64,000 nucleotides of DNA, taken from positions 8,060,001 through 8,124,000 of the forward strand of contig CP085825.1 in assembly GCA_020809705.1 (NCBI GenBank), in the 5' to 3' direction. The notes beneath the pieces are model-generated. The model was not told the DNA's origin. It did no database searches and saw only the letters and a list, made by a program, of their open reading frames with translations. Shown piece after piece: positions 46,222 to 57,028 of the stretch. Positions within the stretch are counted from its first letter, which is position 1, and each line of letters begins with the position of its first letter. The DNA is from Calonectria ilicicola. Taxonomy: Eukaryota; Ascomycota; Sordariomycetes; Hypocreales; Nectriaceae. A program made the position numbers and the translations under genes.

Positions 46222-47892
46222 ATGTCCCACACATATTCCGTTCCCCTGTCAGTTCCAGTGCCAAGGAATTCGGCCGCACCCTCCATCGTCAGCTCCACTG
46301 GCCCGACAAGAATTGCAGATAGATATTTTTACAATGACCGGGGGTGCGTTCCAAACTTCACAAAAAACATTCCAGTGCTAAGTTTCTGGTCTACAGCGAC
46401 TGGGAATCCGAAAATGACATAACCCTAGAACGTCTGATTGAAATGGCTGTGAGTTCGATGGCTTTCAAGAACGAGTAAGAATCACATGCTAATATACTCT
46501 TCCGATAGGCGGCCCCGCAACCTGGCCTACAAGTAATGTCAGCGCCCACAGCATGCGTGAAAGAGGAAATTTTCTAAAAATGTGAGCAGATTTTTACCCG
46601 AGATCCAGTCTGTAGAAGTACAGAAGGACATATCATCGGCATTCGGCATTCCTGCCTTTTTCTGGAGCAGAGCTGGGCTCAAAGCAAATGGCTTCTTTAA
46701 TTATAACCCCTACCGACTGTCTAACCCTGAAGGGCCTCGTTATGGTATAAATCCCCCGAGCTGTGTTGATGATGGAATTTGATCTACAATGTTCATGGCT
46801 TGCTGCTTATAAACTGACTGTAAAACGCTCAGGTACAATGGCACGTTTCCTCATCAAAGAGATTGGATTTGCCACTGAATCAGGAAGGGATGAATATAAA
46901 TGGCAGTATCTTACTTTTGTCACGTTCTGGTATTCTCCAGACAGCACAGGATCCAACGCCACACAAATTTTATTGTGTTTTAATCCCTCAACTGAGATGA
47001 AAGATACCATCAAGGACGCATTCAAAGGTTTCGATTCGTCGGTCTTGTCTTGTCCGCTAGGGCTTTATTCCATTATCGTACCACTTGTCATACATAGGTT
47101 TGATGGCGCTGTCTGGGGGTTTAGGAACCCCGTGAGAAAAATTGAAAGTGTAAGAAAACATAGGTCAGTGAATAATTAAAGTTAAGATATGCTAAGCAAT
47201 ATTACAGTCACGAGACCATCCTACCCTCACCCATTCCATCCAAAATCACTATAGGAAATTGCACGAACTTTCGCGACATATTATTCATGAGGCAGAGACA
47301 CTTGGAATCGCTAAACGCACTGTGACCTCGATCGCCAAGCACCATAAACAACATCAGCTTGTCACATGTGCCGCAGGGAATAACGGCAATGACGCGCACA
47401 ACTTCCAGTTTTATCAAGATTTTCTAGAGAACCTGCATTCTCGGGCAGACTCTTTTGAGAAGAGACTGCAAAACGAAATCACGCTAGTATGTAGTTTTCT
47501 TGGTATAAATTTAAAACCTGTCTCATAGCTAAAATCGCATCAGGCTTTTCATCTTGCTACTTCGGAAGAACAAAGAGATGGAAAGAAACTCACCCAACTT
47601 GTCTCAGCTGCGACTTTGGTTTTCCTTCCTGGTTCTTTCATGTCGGTAAGCTACCTTGGTCTTTTCCATTTTCCAGATGACTCCAGTAGCTAAGGGTTCA
47701 TGATAGAGTTTTTTCGGGATGAACTTTTTCGCGTTTGGCGATAACAAAATACAAACATCAAATCAAATCTACATATTTGTCCTTGCCACGGTAGTGATTA
47801 CAATCATGGGGGTTTTTGCTTGGAAATTGGCTAGACGGCGTCATACTAAACGCCGGGATAGTGACTTTCGTAATAACGATAGCATCGCGTAG
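46222..47892 (+). CDS. CorA-like membrane protein, probably frame-damaged
   Basis: Exons 46222-46343, 46397-46448, 46509-47163, 47255-47486, 47529-47645 and 47707-47892 are supported by splice sites. The C-terminus reads AATLVFLPGSFMS then FFGMNFFAF, then a second hydrophobic helix (IYIFVLATVVITIMGVFAW) and a basic tail. This two-helix hairpin with GMN is the CorA Mg2+-channel signature, found in a large fungal family of CorA-like proteins of unclear role. Within exon 3 the clear family sequence (SRFLPEIQSVEVQKDISS, then KLTVKRSGTMARFLIKE) changes frame twice, at a T run (46570-46573) and a C run (46753-46757). Dropping one base at each restores continuity. A GTATAA intron could skip the second break, but the skipped stretch looks coding. 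Pseudogene or assembly error. Confidence 0.62.
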
Positions 47893-49288
47893 TAGGCTAG
47901 CTATCACAATACAATTTCCTACTCTTGCACAGAATCAATCCTCATAAAACTTTGGCCTAATTATTAAGTAAATTAAAAACTACTATTAGGACAATATTCA
48001 ATAATACCGGTGGAAAATAAGCTTTAAGAACAGAATATCAACAACACATCTCACTTTCGAACGCTCAACGGCTGTATTGTCAACCTATTCAGCAGTTTTA
48101 CCGTTCATGAGCTCAAGGACGATACATTCCACCCCAAAGGTGTATTCCCTTGGCGGTATAATAATCTACGGTGCAATGGTCTCGGGGATCGACAGGGCTG
48201 GTGTGCTAACCATTTCTAAACTCTGTTTTAGTTGAGTGACTTTGGATGAAGAGGTGAGAATATTTGCATACATTACTTTAGCCTAAACTGCGTTTTTGCG
48301 TGGCGCTTGTTTAACGACTAATGATATTATGCTTTCTCTTTCTGGTAGTTTTGTACTGTGCATATTACGTGGCTGAAATGTGACGTTTTTGCGTTGCATA
48401 TTGAGATCTCTAGATTTGGAAATGGGTCGATGTATCTCGATGTCAATTTACAGTGGTCTATTCAGATAGATTTACGGCTTCAGATTCCTCAAAACCTGAT
48501 GAACCGCTTTATAGTATAAATACCTCAAGAGAAGCCTTTCGACTTTGTGTGTTCTGCTGGAAAACTGGGCCAGTTTTTGTTGACATCAATTTTAGTGATA
48601 GCGTATTTGTCACAGGCTGAAGCCTGGCAGAGGATTACGGCTATGCCGTATCCACCTAGATTAAGCTTCCTTATTACATTGGTAGCGAGGGCATACCAAG
48701 GCATATATAATCAGAAGAACGTGTTCTTCTGATTGTCTTCCTTTCTTTCCTCCTTAGCTTTAGATAAACCAATACGAGGCACCAGTTCGTGTGAGCAACC
48801 AACTGTCCCGCCCTTCACAGTATTTCATAGATTCAAAGAGATTTGATACGTGTCGTTGACCGTTTTTACCATATTTAGTTGAACTAATCGATTATTTGAC
48901 CATAAAAACAAAGCTCACATCCCGGTTTAGTCTCTTTTCCAACATGGTTAGTCTATTTGTAAGCGAGCAACTTGAAGTGAAAGGAAGTAACAAAGAGCCT
49001 GGCTTTTGGCGTCAAACTAAAGAGATCAAGTGCTACACCCCAGTCCTGGATGGTAGTGTGTGTGTTTGAATGAATGAATAGCGCGGTCGATCATATGATA
49101 CCTTTCATTGTCCCTCTTCCCTTCCTGCTTTTCTTACTTAGTAATGATCTGTTCATAACAAAGACATATATAATTCTGAACAAGAAATCTTTTTTTGCAT
49201 CTGCGCATAATGTATCAAATATATTCGAAGGTTTCTGTTTTAACATTTCAACGTTAAACAAACCGGGTTTGAGCACTTTATATCAAAT
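47893..49288. other. Intergenic with a short hairpin
   Basis: No gene is seen over 1.4 kb. An inverted repeat with 11-bp arms and a 2-bp spacer lies at 48710-48733 (arm ATCAGAAGAAC). The last part should be the promoter of the kinase gene. Confidence 0.5.
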
Positions 49289-50892
49289 ATGAGCATCTCA
49301 CCTCCTCCCAGTCCATCAAGAAAACAACCAGACAGAGGAGAGGAGAGATTCATTCCCATTCACTTGCCATGTGAATGGATTGAGAATTACCGTCCAGGAG
49401 GGTACCATCCGGTTCACTTGGGCGATGTCTTTAATAAGGGACAATATAAGGTTATTAGAAAGCTTGGTGAAGGTTCCAACTCCACGGTTTGGTTGGCCCA
49501 TGATCTAAGGCGAGAGTCCTGTTCTATTTGCAAGGAGTTCACGAATGCTAACATTGTTTAAAGAAGGAATAAATATGTTGCACTAAAGATACTAGTCTCG
49601 AAGGTTTCAGATTCGACAAACGAAGCACGAATCCTTCAGCATCTCGCCAGAGTTGCACCAACAGAAGGGTGCAGCCACATCACCCAGCTTCTGGATGAAT
49701 TTGAACATACTGGCCCCAATGGTATTCACAAATGCCTTGTCATGGAAACTATGGGTGCAGATGTGAATCATATGAAGGAATCGTTGCCTGAATTTAGAGA
49801 TTCCAAGTGGAAATTTTCAAGTCCCCCTCCCATGTACCCGCTCAAGATGGCTAGAAGCGTCCTCAAGCAATCACTGCAAGCACTGGCATTTCTTCATGCG
49901 AATGGGATTGCTCAAGGGGACTTTCAGCCGGGAAATATTCTTTTTTCTTTGAAGAACATCAATTTTTTACCCGAGCATTCTCTTCAACCCAAGACCTCGC
50001 CTCCGGAAAAGAACGAGTCTGCAGACAATCAGGACGAAATGCGAACAGAGAATTTAAGGCTCAATTTAGAAGGAGATGAAGAAAATGACGAAACTTCTAC
50101 CTCGGAATCAAACTCCGAAGAAGATACAGATGAGGATGCGATTGGGAATCTAGTTGTTGAAGAGTTCTCTCCTCTGGTAAGGAGACTGGATGGAAAAGAA
50201 GACAAATGGGCACCACGCTATCTATGCATCGCGCAGCCATTAATCGACTTTACCGACTACAGTGAAGGCTTTAACATCAAACTATCCGATGTGGGTGGTG
50301 GTGAGCATCCCGTAATCTTAGCATGTGCCAAACCTCTGCTTACACTCCGGCAGCATACTTTTTTGCCGATCCACCAGCCAACATACTTGTTCCACGGGGT
50401 CTTCGAGCTCCTGAGTTGATTCATGGTAAAGATTTCAACAAAAGCTTTGACATATGGAGTTTTGGTTGCCTGGTCTTCGAGTTGATCACTGGCCAGCCTC
50501 TTTTCTGTATTCCTTGGGGCCCATCCACTGTCGAGATGGACGATGATCACCTTCTATCTCTCGCTGACATATTAGGCCCCCTCCCAGAAGACATTTTTAA
50601 TCGCTGGGAGAGATCTTCTCTCTACTTTACAGCTGATAGAAAGATATATAACTATCAGGTTGGGGGAGTCAAAGAAGGTGAGGAGCCACTTATGATTGAC
50701 AGCTTTTTCATGGAGGAGTTGTTTGATCAAGCCGAACCCAAGGTTAACAAGGAGGAGGCGGAGCAAATAAAAGCGCTCATCCGGTGGATTTTGCAATACG
50801 ACCCAGCAAAAAGACCCTCAGCAGCTGAGATTTTAAATGACCCATGGTTTCGTGAGATTAATACTGGCAGGGTGGATGATCTAAGTAAGTAA
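49289..50892 (+). CDS. SRPK-like serine/threonine protein kinase
   Basis: Exons 49289-49515, 49567-50300 and 50354-50892 join in phase to about 499 residues. The N-lobe has GEGSNSTVWLAHD (glycine-rich loop) and KYVALKI (ATP-binding Lys). A long acidic Glu/Asp/Ser insert splits the kinase, as in SR-protein kinases. The catalytic loop is GIAQGDFQPGNILF, keeping Asp and Asn but not the HRD His/Arg. The Mg-binding motif is SDVGG in place of DFG. GLRAPELI and FDIWSFGC follow. Fungal genomes carry many such SRPK-like genes in accessory regions. The first intron is ambiguous: a GT donor at 49516 or a GC donor at 49510 both preserve frame. A GTAAGT at 50885 may start a last intron, moving the stop to 50945 and changing only the final residues. 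Confidence 0.8.
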
Positions 50893-51075
50893 TCCAATAG
50901 TTTGCTGATCACTAAGTTACACCATTGACTGCAGTACCAAGATAATGGTTCATTTCATTATGGTGGTAAAGGAAAGAGTAATCTATCAAATAAATGCTTT
51001 AAATCATATTTTTGTACATCTACATTATCGCTTCAGCCGTCAAATACGTCGCTACTCATAAACTAATTCCACGCT

Positions 51076-53589
51076 TTACCAATCCATGGCATCCTTCTTC
51101 TGGGTTGCGCTGGCCTTCTTGGCCGGCACAGAGCCGCTTCCCGTAAGGGCATTATAAATACGCTTGCCAAATTGGTTAAAGGCCTTGGCCATACCTCCTA
51201 GCTTGGTCATCTTCTTCTCCATCTCGGACAGCTCAAAGTGGAATGTCTCGCCACCAACAATGAGCTCGTTGCGTGTTAGGTTGATCTCGATCTCCTCGCC
51301 CATCTGGGCCTTCTCGAAGAATCGGGGGTCGGTCATCTGGAAACCCCAGAGACCCAGTGAGGGCATGTTACGGTGGAAAATAAAGGCAAACTTCTCGGCA
51401 ATAATGCACTTCATGCCACAACCTGTTTGCTTGTTAGCGTTGTACCATCTGTAAAGTTGACTCTGGGTGTTACTTACCAAGCAGTGCCTGCACAGCTTCC
51501 TGTCGGCTAGAACCGCAACCGAAGGCCTTTCCAGCAACAATAACCTTGTAGTCCTCCTTGATTCTCTCCTGGAAGTCGGGGTTGGTGAACTCGAGACAGT
51601 GGGTTCCGAGCTCCTCGTTGTCCTTTGATGTGAGAAGGAACTGTGCAGGAGCAAGGGCATCAGTGTCGACGAAATCGCCTAGTCTGTAGATCTTGCTCTT
51701 CACCACAGTCTCCTCAGCCTCAGTCTTCTGCTCACTGGCCTCGCTGCTGGCAGCAGCCTCGGTGCTCTCCTCAGCGGGCTCCTCCTCCTTGGAAGGAGGC
51801 TCAACCCACTTGATATCAGATGAGCCATCGGAAACGACGGAGCCGCGACCCTTGACGCGGTCCCAAGCATCGTCAGGGATGCTGTCAATCAGCTCCTGAG
51901 GAGAGGTGACCTTCATGTAGAAAGATGATGCGGCGACGGTGGCAGCGGAGGCCAAGTTACCGAAAGAGCCCTTGCCCATGCGGTTCTCGAAGTTACGGTT
52001 CTGGCTGCTCAGCCAGACCTCACCAGGGGCGGCAGCATCGGCACCCATGCCGACACAGTAACTGCATCCGGGGACACCAATGGTGAATCCAGCGCGCTCG
52101 TAGATCTCAGCAAGGCCGTTCTTGCGCAAGAAGTCGGCAATAGGGCGACTGCCGGGGACGACGTGACGCTTTCCACGGGGGACGGGGGTCAGACCAGCAT
52201 CGAAACCGGCCTGGAGGACAAGGGCACCGAGAATAAGATCCTCCTCGGCAGTGGTGCAAGCTCCGATGAAGCAACCATCGAGCTCGAGGTTGTTCATCTC
52301 GGCAATGGGCACGACATCATCGGGGCAGGGGTTTCGGGCAACGAAGGGCTCGACCTTGGAGAGATCGATCTCGTAAGAGTCGGCGTAGGAGCATCCCTCG
52401 TCGGGCTTGAAGTAGTACGAGTCGCTCTTGTGGCGGCTAGTCTTTCGGGAGTTGACGAAGCGCTCAGTGACCTCGTCAGGGATAAAGATACCGGTGATAC
52501 CACCAAACTCGGTCGTCATGTTGGCAATGGCGAATCGAGCATCAGCACTGAGCCACTTGCATCCGGGACCAGTGTACTCGACAATGCGGTCGGCAGCGAC
52601 AGTGTTACGCTTGAGCTGCTGGAGAATGTAGAGAATGGCGTCCTTGCCACCGATTCCACGGGCAGGCTTGCCGACCAGGCGGATCTCGACGACCTCGGGA
52701 ACCTTGAACCAAATCTCACCAGTGACGAGGGCCATGGTGACCTCGGTGGCACCGAGACCAATGGACAGACAACCGTCGGCACCGGCACTGCAGGTGTGCG
52801 AATCAGAGCCGATGATGAGCTGACCAGGCTGGGCACGCTCACGGTGGAACTCGGTGTGCATGATGGTGTAGTTGTTGCCCTGGAACTCAGTCATCTTGAA
52901 CTTCTTGCGAGCAACGTTGGTCTCGTCAACCAGCATCTTGACGAGGGGAGTGTCCATGATTCGGGGGTCAATGACGTGATCACAGGCCAACCAGAATCTG
53001 TCGTTACGGAAGACACCAGGGTCGCCAAGCTTGTTGTAGACCTGGAGCATGCCCTATAATTTTTCGTGATTAACTACAGAATATTGCCAATGGCGCTGCT
53101 GAGGCGACTTACATGCCAACTGGCTTCACTGGCCATGACCCAATCAACAGAGGTCAGAATGGTCTCGCCAGGGCTGACGGATCCCTTGCGACTTAGGTCA
53201 TGAAGGGCAAAGATCTTTTCTGTGACGTTCATGGGGCGGCGGCCCTCGGGTTTGGTGGTGAAGGGAACAATGGGCTGGCTGGACGTGCGGTCGGCAGAGT
53301 TGAGGGCCTCGAGCCAGGCGGAGGCAAGCAGGATCAGCTCGCCCTCGGTGACATCGGTGATATCAGCAGAGGTCAGTCCCATGCCACCATAGTCGGGAGA
53401 ACCGATGGCGATGCGATGAACCTGCTGCAGCGCATTGCCCTCACGGATGTGCTTGTTCTCCAGCGCCCAGTCGGCGAGGCTGGTGATTGCGTCCAGCGCA
53501 TCCCCACTTGGGCTAAATTCAGTGGGCTTTACCTGGCGGGTCGTGTCAAGGACCTCAGCCAGCTGTGACGCAAATTCTGTGGGAGCCAT
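51076..53589 (-). CDS. Fused aconitase/isopropylmalate-isomerase-family hydro-lyase
   Basis: Minus-strand exons 53113-53589, 51478-53053 and 51076-51422 give 799 residues. After an unusual N-terminal region of about 150 residues comes an aconitase-type catalytic domain with [13 protein letters not shown] and three Fe-S cysteines: IGACTT (about 425) and PGCSYC (about 489 and 492). A charged Glu/Ala-rich linker then leads to the swivel domain with [11 protein letters not shown] and [13 protein letters not shown], as in LeuD. Large and small subunits are therefore fused, as is usual in fungi. No mitochondrial presequence is obvious, so it is probably neither mitochondrial aconitase nor homoaconitase. 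A 2-isopropylmalate synthase lies 1.4 kb away in the same orientation, and a Leu3-like site lies upstream, so a leucine or leucine-like chain-elongation step is likely. Exact substrate is not proven. Codon use is GC-rich and strongly biased, unlike genes to the left. Confidence 0.82.
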
Positions 53590-54970
53590 GGCGAAATACA
53601 CAACGAGAGCAACTGAGCTTCAGTTACCTTTGCAACGCGATCTGCAAACAGGAAGCGTCACTGTATCTAAATACACGGCGCATCCGCTCTTGTAAGTCGA
53701 GGCTGACGAATTATAGTCGTCTTATATCAATTAGTCTTTTGGCATAGAGCCATTGGGTCGAAGGCATCCCATCAGCGGCCCACCGCCGGTCCACAGTTCG
53801 CTTAAGTGCCTTGACCTGTACTAGTGTCCAGCGGTACCGGAGTCTTGCCTGTCATTCACGCTCGCTGCATGGTCAGACATGGGTATGCAAGGGCCAGGGA
53901 ACAACCGATCTCACCAATCGGGCCCGGCCTGGGGATGGCCAGAGGATTGACCGCCCGCCCCGGACGTCAGAAAGCGACGCTAGACATCAGTGCGCCGGAT
54001 GGCTCTATTCCCCCTCGGTTATTTAACTTTGTTCTGCTGCCCACGGTCCCGGGCTTTGCGAATTGAAATGGCGGTCGCTCCTACAAGAGCCCGTCCCTGG
54101 TCAAGAAACCTTAGTAATAGCCGGGAGGAGCCAAAGGATTTCTTAGTCAAGGGGGCTGCCCACCCGATGTCGGATTTTGCCTAGGCTGGTTTAGTGCCAT
54201 CGTTCCCAGACAAATGCGTGTCATGTGTGTCATGCGTGTGAGGACACGAGCGAAGCGAATTATCTGATTCCGTTGCTGATGTCTTTAATTATCTTGTCTC
54301 AGAACCGACCAGGGTTTCAGCCTTGTTCTGTCTACCATCTTCTAGAAGATCTAGTGTCCGCCGTCAGGGTATTGAACGCAATCTAATTAATTGCCTCGCT
54401 TTTCAAAAGGTCTCCCGTGTTCATCTTGACCGAAAACTTACAATTCATACCAATTAAGCGCCCGAGCGTTCTGCTTGCTGGTGCTTCCGTTCATTCCGGC
54501 CACCACTACGCCGTGTGCATGCTGACCGCCATACTGACGACAGTTGAAGCTCCTACCACGCCCCAATGCGGTTAGGCAAATCGTATCCTCACAGCTTGCA
54601 TAAAAAAACCGAAAAATGCTGGTGTTGAGAGCGAAAACACCCCAGTCATCAATTAATGCCAGCCGATGTAACCGTAATATAATTGCCCATGGGGAAGACG
54701 AACCATTGTGAAATCTGTAACAATCATGATTTGTTTCAATTGCGTATACACTATCTGTTGCTATTTTGACCGCTATCCTCTTCCATCCCCTCCAACAGAA
54801 GGCCAGGACTTGAACTTGTCCACTGGCTCTATGAAAATGTATTTACTTAAAATAAATATAATAAAAACAAAAACCGTAGGATATATATAACCATAGTACA
54901 ACCAAAAAACGCTAGGGGTAAAATGCGGGGGGAATAAACACCATGATATCCAACAATACAGTAAAAGTCA
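53590..54970. promoter_or_regulatory. Intergenic between the two leucine-pathway-like genes
   Basis: This region holds the promoter of the hydro-lyase (near 53.6 kb) and the 3' end of the synthase gene (near 54.97 kb). A Leu3-like site is at 53831-53840. No protein-like frame is seen. Confidence 0.5.
53831..53840. promoter_or_regulatory. Leu3-like binding site (GCGGTACCGG)
   Basis: Nine of ten bases match CCGGTACCGG, the everted CCG pair bound by Leu3, the fungal regulator activated by 2-isopropylmalate. It lies about 240 bases upstream of the hydro-lyase start. Confidence 0.45.
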
Positions 54971-56904
54971 TTAAGCAGCAACCTGGAGTCCAAGTCTTGA
55001 CTCAGGGATGGAAATCTCCTTGACGACCACTTCGGCCGCGCTCTTCTCGTTGATGACCTCCTCGCCAGTAGATTCTGGGCATGGGGCTTCCTCGTACAGC
55101 TTCTACAGCAGGCGTTAGTACTAGACGGGATGCGCTAGGAACTAGTGGAAATGCTTACCAGGGCGGCTGAGACCACAGCGAGAACCTGGGCCCGGTCAAT
55201 CGAATCGTCGAAGTGGCAGCCCCAGTGGGTCTGATCGCCAACAGTGCAGGTGGCGATGGCGCAGAAGCGGCCGTGCTTCTGCTCGCTGCTGAGAAGCTGC
55301 TCGTGCTCAATGGCAACGGTAGCTCCAGTGCTGATGACGGAGTTGAGACCAGCCAGGACAGCGGCCTGGATGTTCTCGCCAGAGTGGTTGAGCTGGACGG
55401 AGATGTCGCCAAGCTTGATGGCGCCCTTGACATGGACGGAGTTAGCCTCCTTGGTCACGGCGAGGTCCTCAATGATGAGCTTCTCGGCGTCACTGCCAGT
55501 CAAGGCAGGGGTGTAGTTGGCCTCGAAGATGCCAATCACCTCTTCGTGGCTGATCTCTCCACCACGAGCCTCGCAAACCTTCTGCACGCGGCCACCAAAG
55601 TCGACCTGCATGGCAGCAGGGATGTCAAGACCCCAGCGGCGGTCAACGATCCAGGCAGCGGCGGCCTTACCGCTCTGGGAGTTGACGCGGATGATGTAGT
55701 CGAGAGGGATGCCAAGATCCTCGGGGTCGAGGGGAAGGTAGGGAATGTCCCAGATAGGGCTCTCACCCTTGGCGAGAGCGGCCTGGCGGGTGCCCCAGCC
55801 ACGGCGGATGACGTTCTGGTGGGTGCCGCTGAAGGCCTGGAGAGCGAGCTCACCGGCGTATGAGGCACGCTGGTGCACGGTCAGACCGGTGAGCTTCTCG
55901 TATCGGGAGCGGATGTCGTAGAGGTTAGAGAAGTTGAGCTCGGGGTTGATGCCACGAGAGTAGAAGTTGAGGGCCAGGGTGACCAGATCGGCGTTACCGG
56001 CACGCTCACCGTTGCCGAACAGGCATCCCTCAACCATGAGACCACCAGCGAGCATACCGAGCTCAGCGGCTGCCACGGCGCATCCACGGTCGTTGTGGGT
56101 GTGGATGCTGAGAACAGTCCTGTCCTCACGGCCAATTGCGGCCTGGAAAAGCTCGAGCTGGTCGGCGTAGATGTTGGGAGTGGCAATCTCGGTACTGCAG
56201 GGAAGGACAACGTGGGCGGGGTCCTCGGGAGTAGGCTCCCAGATGTCGAGAACACGGTTGGTGATCTCAGCAACGAACTCGGGGTCACCCTCGTTGAAGG
56301 ACTCGATACCCCAAGCCAGGCTCCATTCAGTCTTGGCGGAAGAGACGGGGTCGTCCTTTGTGATGGATCGCAGGTAGCGGATGGCGTCGGTGGCCTGCTT
56401 GATGGCCCTCTCGCGGGAGAAGCCCATGGCCCTGAGCTGCTTGTCGCTCACACCGATGTAAGCGCACACGGTGGCACGCTTAGCACCGCTGAGGGCATCG
56501 ACGGTTCGGCGGATGAAGTCATTGCGGGTGGGAGTCAAGGCGCGGATACGGACGCCCTCGGGGATGGTGCCGGGGGTGTCGACCAGGCGGCGGGTGAAGT
56601 CGAATTCGATCTGGGAGGCGGCGGGGAAGCTGACCTCAATCTCCTTGAAGCCAATCTCCATGAGGAGGTGGAAGAAATCCCACTTCTGCTCCATGGTCTA
56701 AATTTGAGTTGTTAGTATGCTACGCTCAACTGCGCATGTAGTTGAAGGTGGACTGACCAGTGGAGCAACCAGGGACTGGTTACCATCGCGAAGATCGGTG
56801 GACAACCACAACGGAGGCTTTGTGAGCTTCTTGTTGGGCCATTTTCGGTTGGGGTTCTCAATGTCCTGGAACCCGGAGTACTTGGTCTCTGGCGATGACA
56901 GCAT
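54971..56904 (-). CDS. 2-isopropylmalate synthase (class II)
   Basis: Minus-strand exons 56758-56904, 55159-56697 and 54971-55102 give 605 residues. It has [12 protein letters not shown] (HMGL-like domain start), the metal-binding HTHND at about 248-252, and [14 protein letters not shown] at about 276-289, which are hallmarks of class II IPMS. A LeuA-type C-terminal domain follows. It condenses 2-ketoisovalerate with acetyl-CoA, the committed step of leucine synthesis. Paralogues of IPMS act in some fungal secondary pathways (for example L-homotyrosine in echinocandin clusters), so a specialised role is possible. However, its strong GC-rich codon bias points to core metabolism. The first ATG of this exon is at 56904; splicing a 5' UTR intron would add one Met upstream. 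Confidence 0.88.
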
Positions 56905-57028
56905 CCTGTTGTTGTGTGGTTAGTTTCTATGTGCCTCTTAAGTGCCGGCCAGGGTGGGGGCGGGGGTTTGTCTCGTCTCTGTGTGTGGGCTGAGAGAGAG
57001 AGAGAAAGACAAGAACTAAAGACTTACA
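56905..57028 (-). other. Probable 5' UTR intron of 2-isopropylmalate synthase
   Basis: On the minus strand a GTAAGT donor follows TTCAAAAT at 57028, and a CAACAG acceptor precedes the G at 56905. Joining AT to G would create an ATG across the splice junction, directly before the next in-frame ATG. Confidence 0.4.

Noticed and set aside
46343..46397. Frameshift near the start of the CorA-like gene
   Set aside because: A normal 53-base intron (GTGCGT...CTACAG) restores the frame there, so it is not a lesion.
52163..53059. Open plus-strand frame of 298 codons
   Set aside because: It lies exactly antisense to the conserved hydro-lyase exon and is a by-product of its strong codon bias; it has no family resemblance.
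55213..56715. Two open plus-strand frames of 216 and 280 codons
   Set aside because: Antisense shadows of the 2-isopropylmalate synthase exon, with Gly/Val/Asp-rich composition typical of such shadows.
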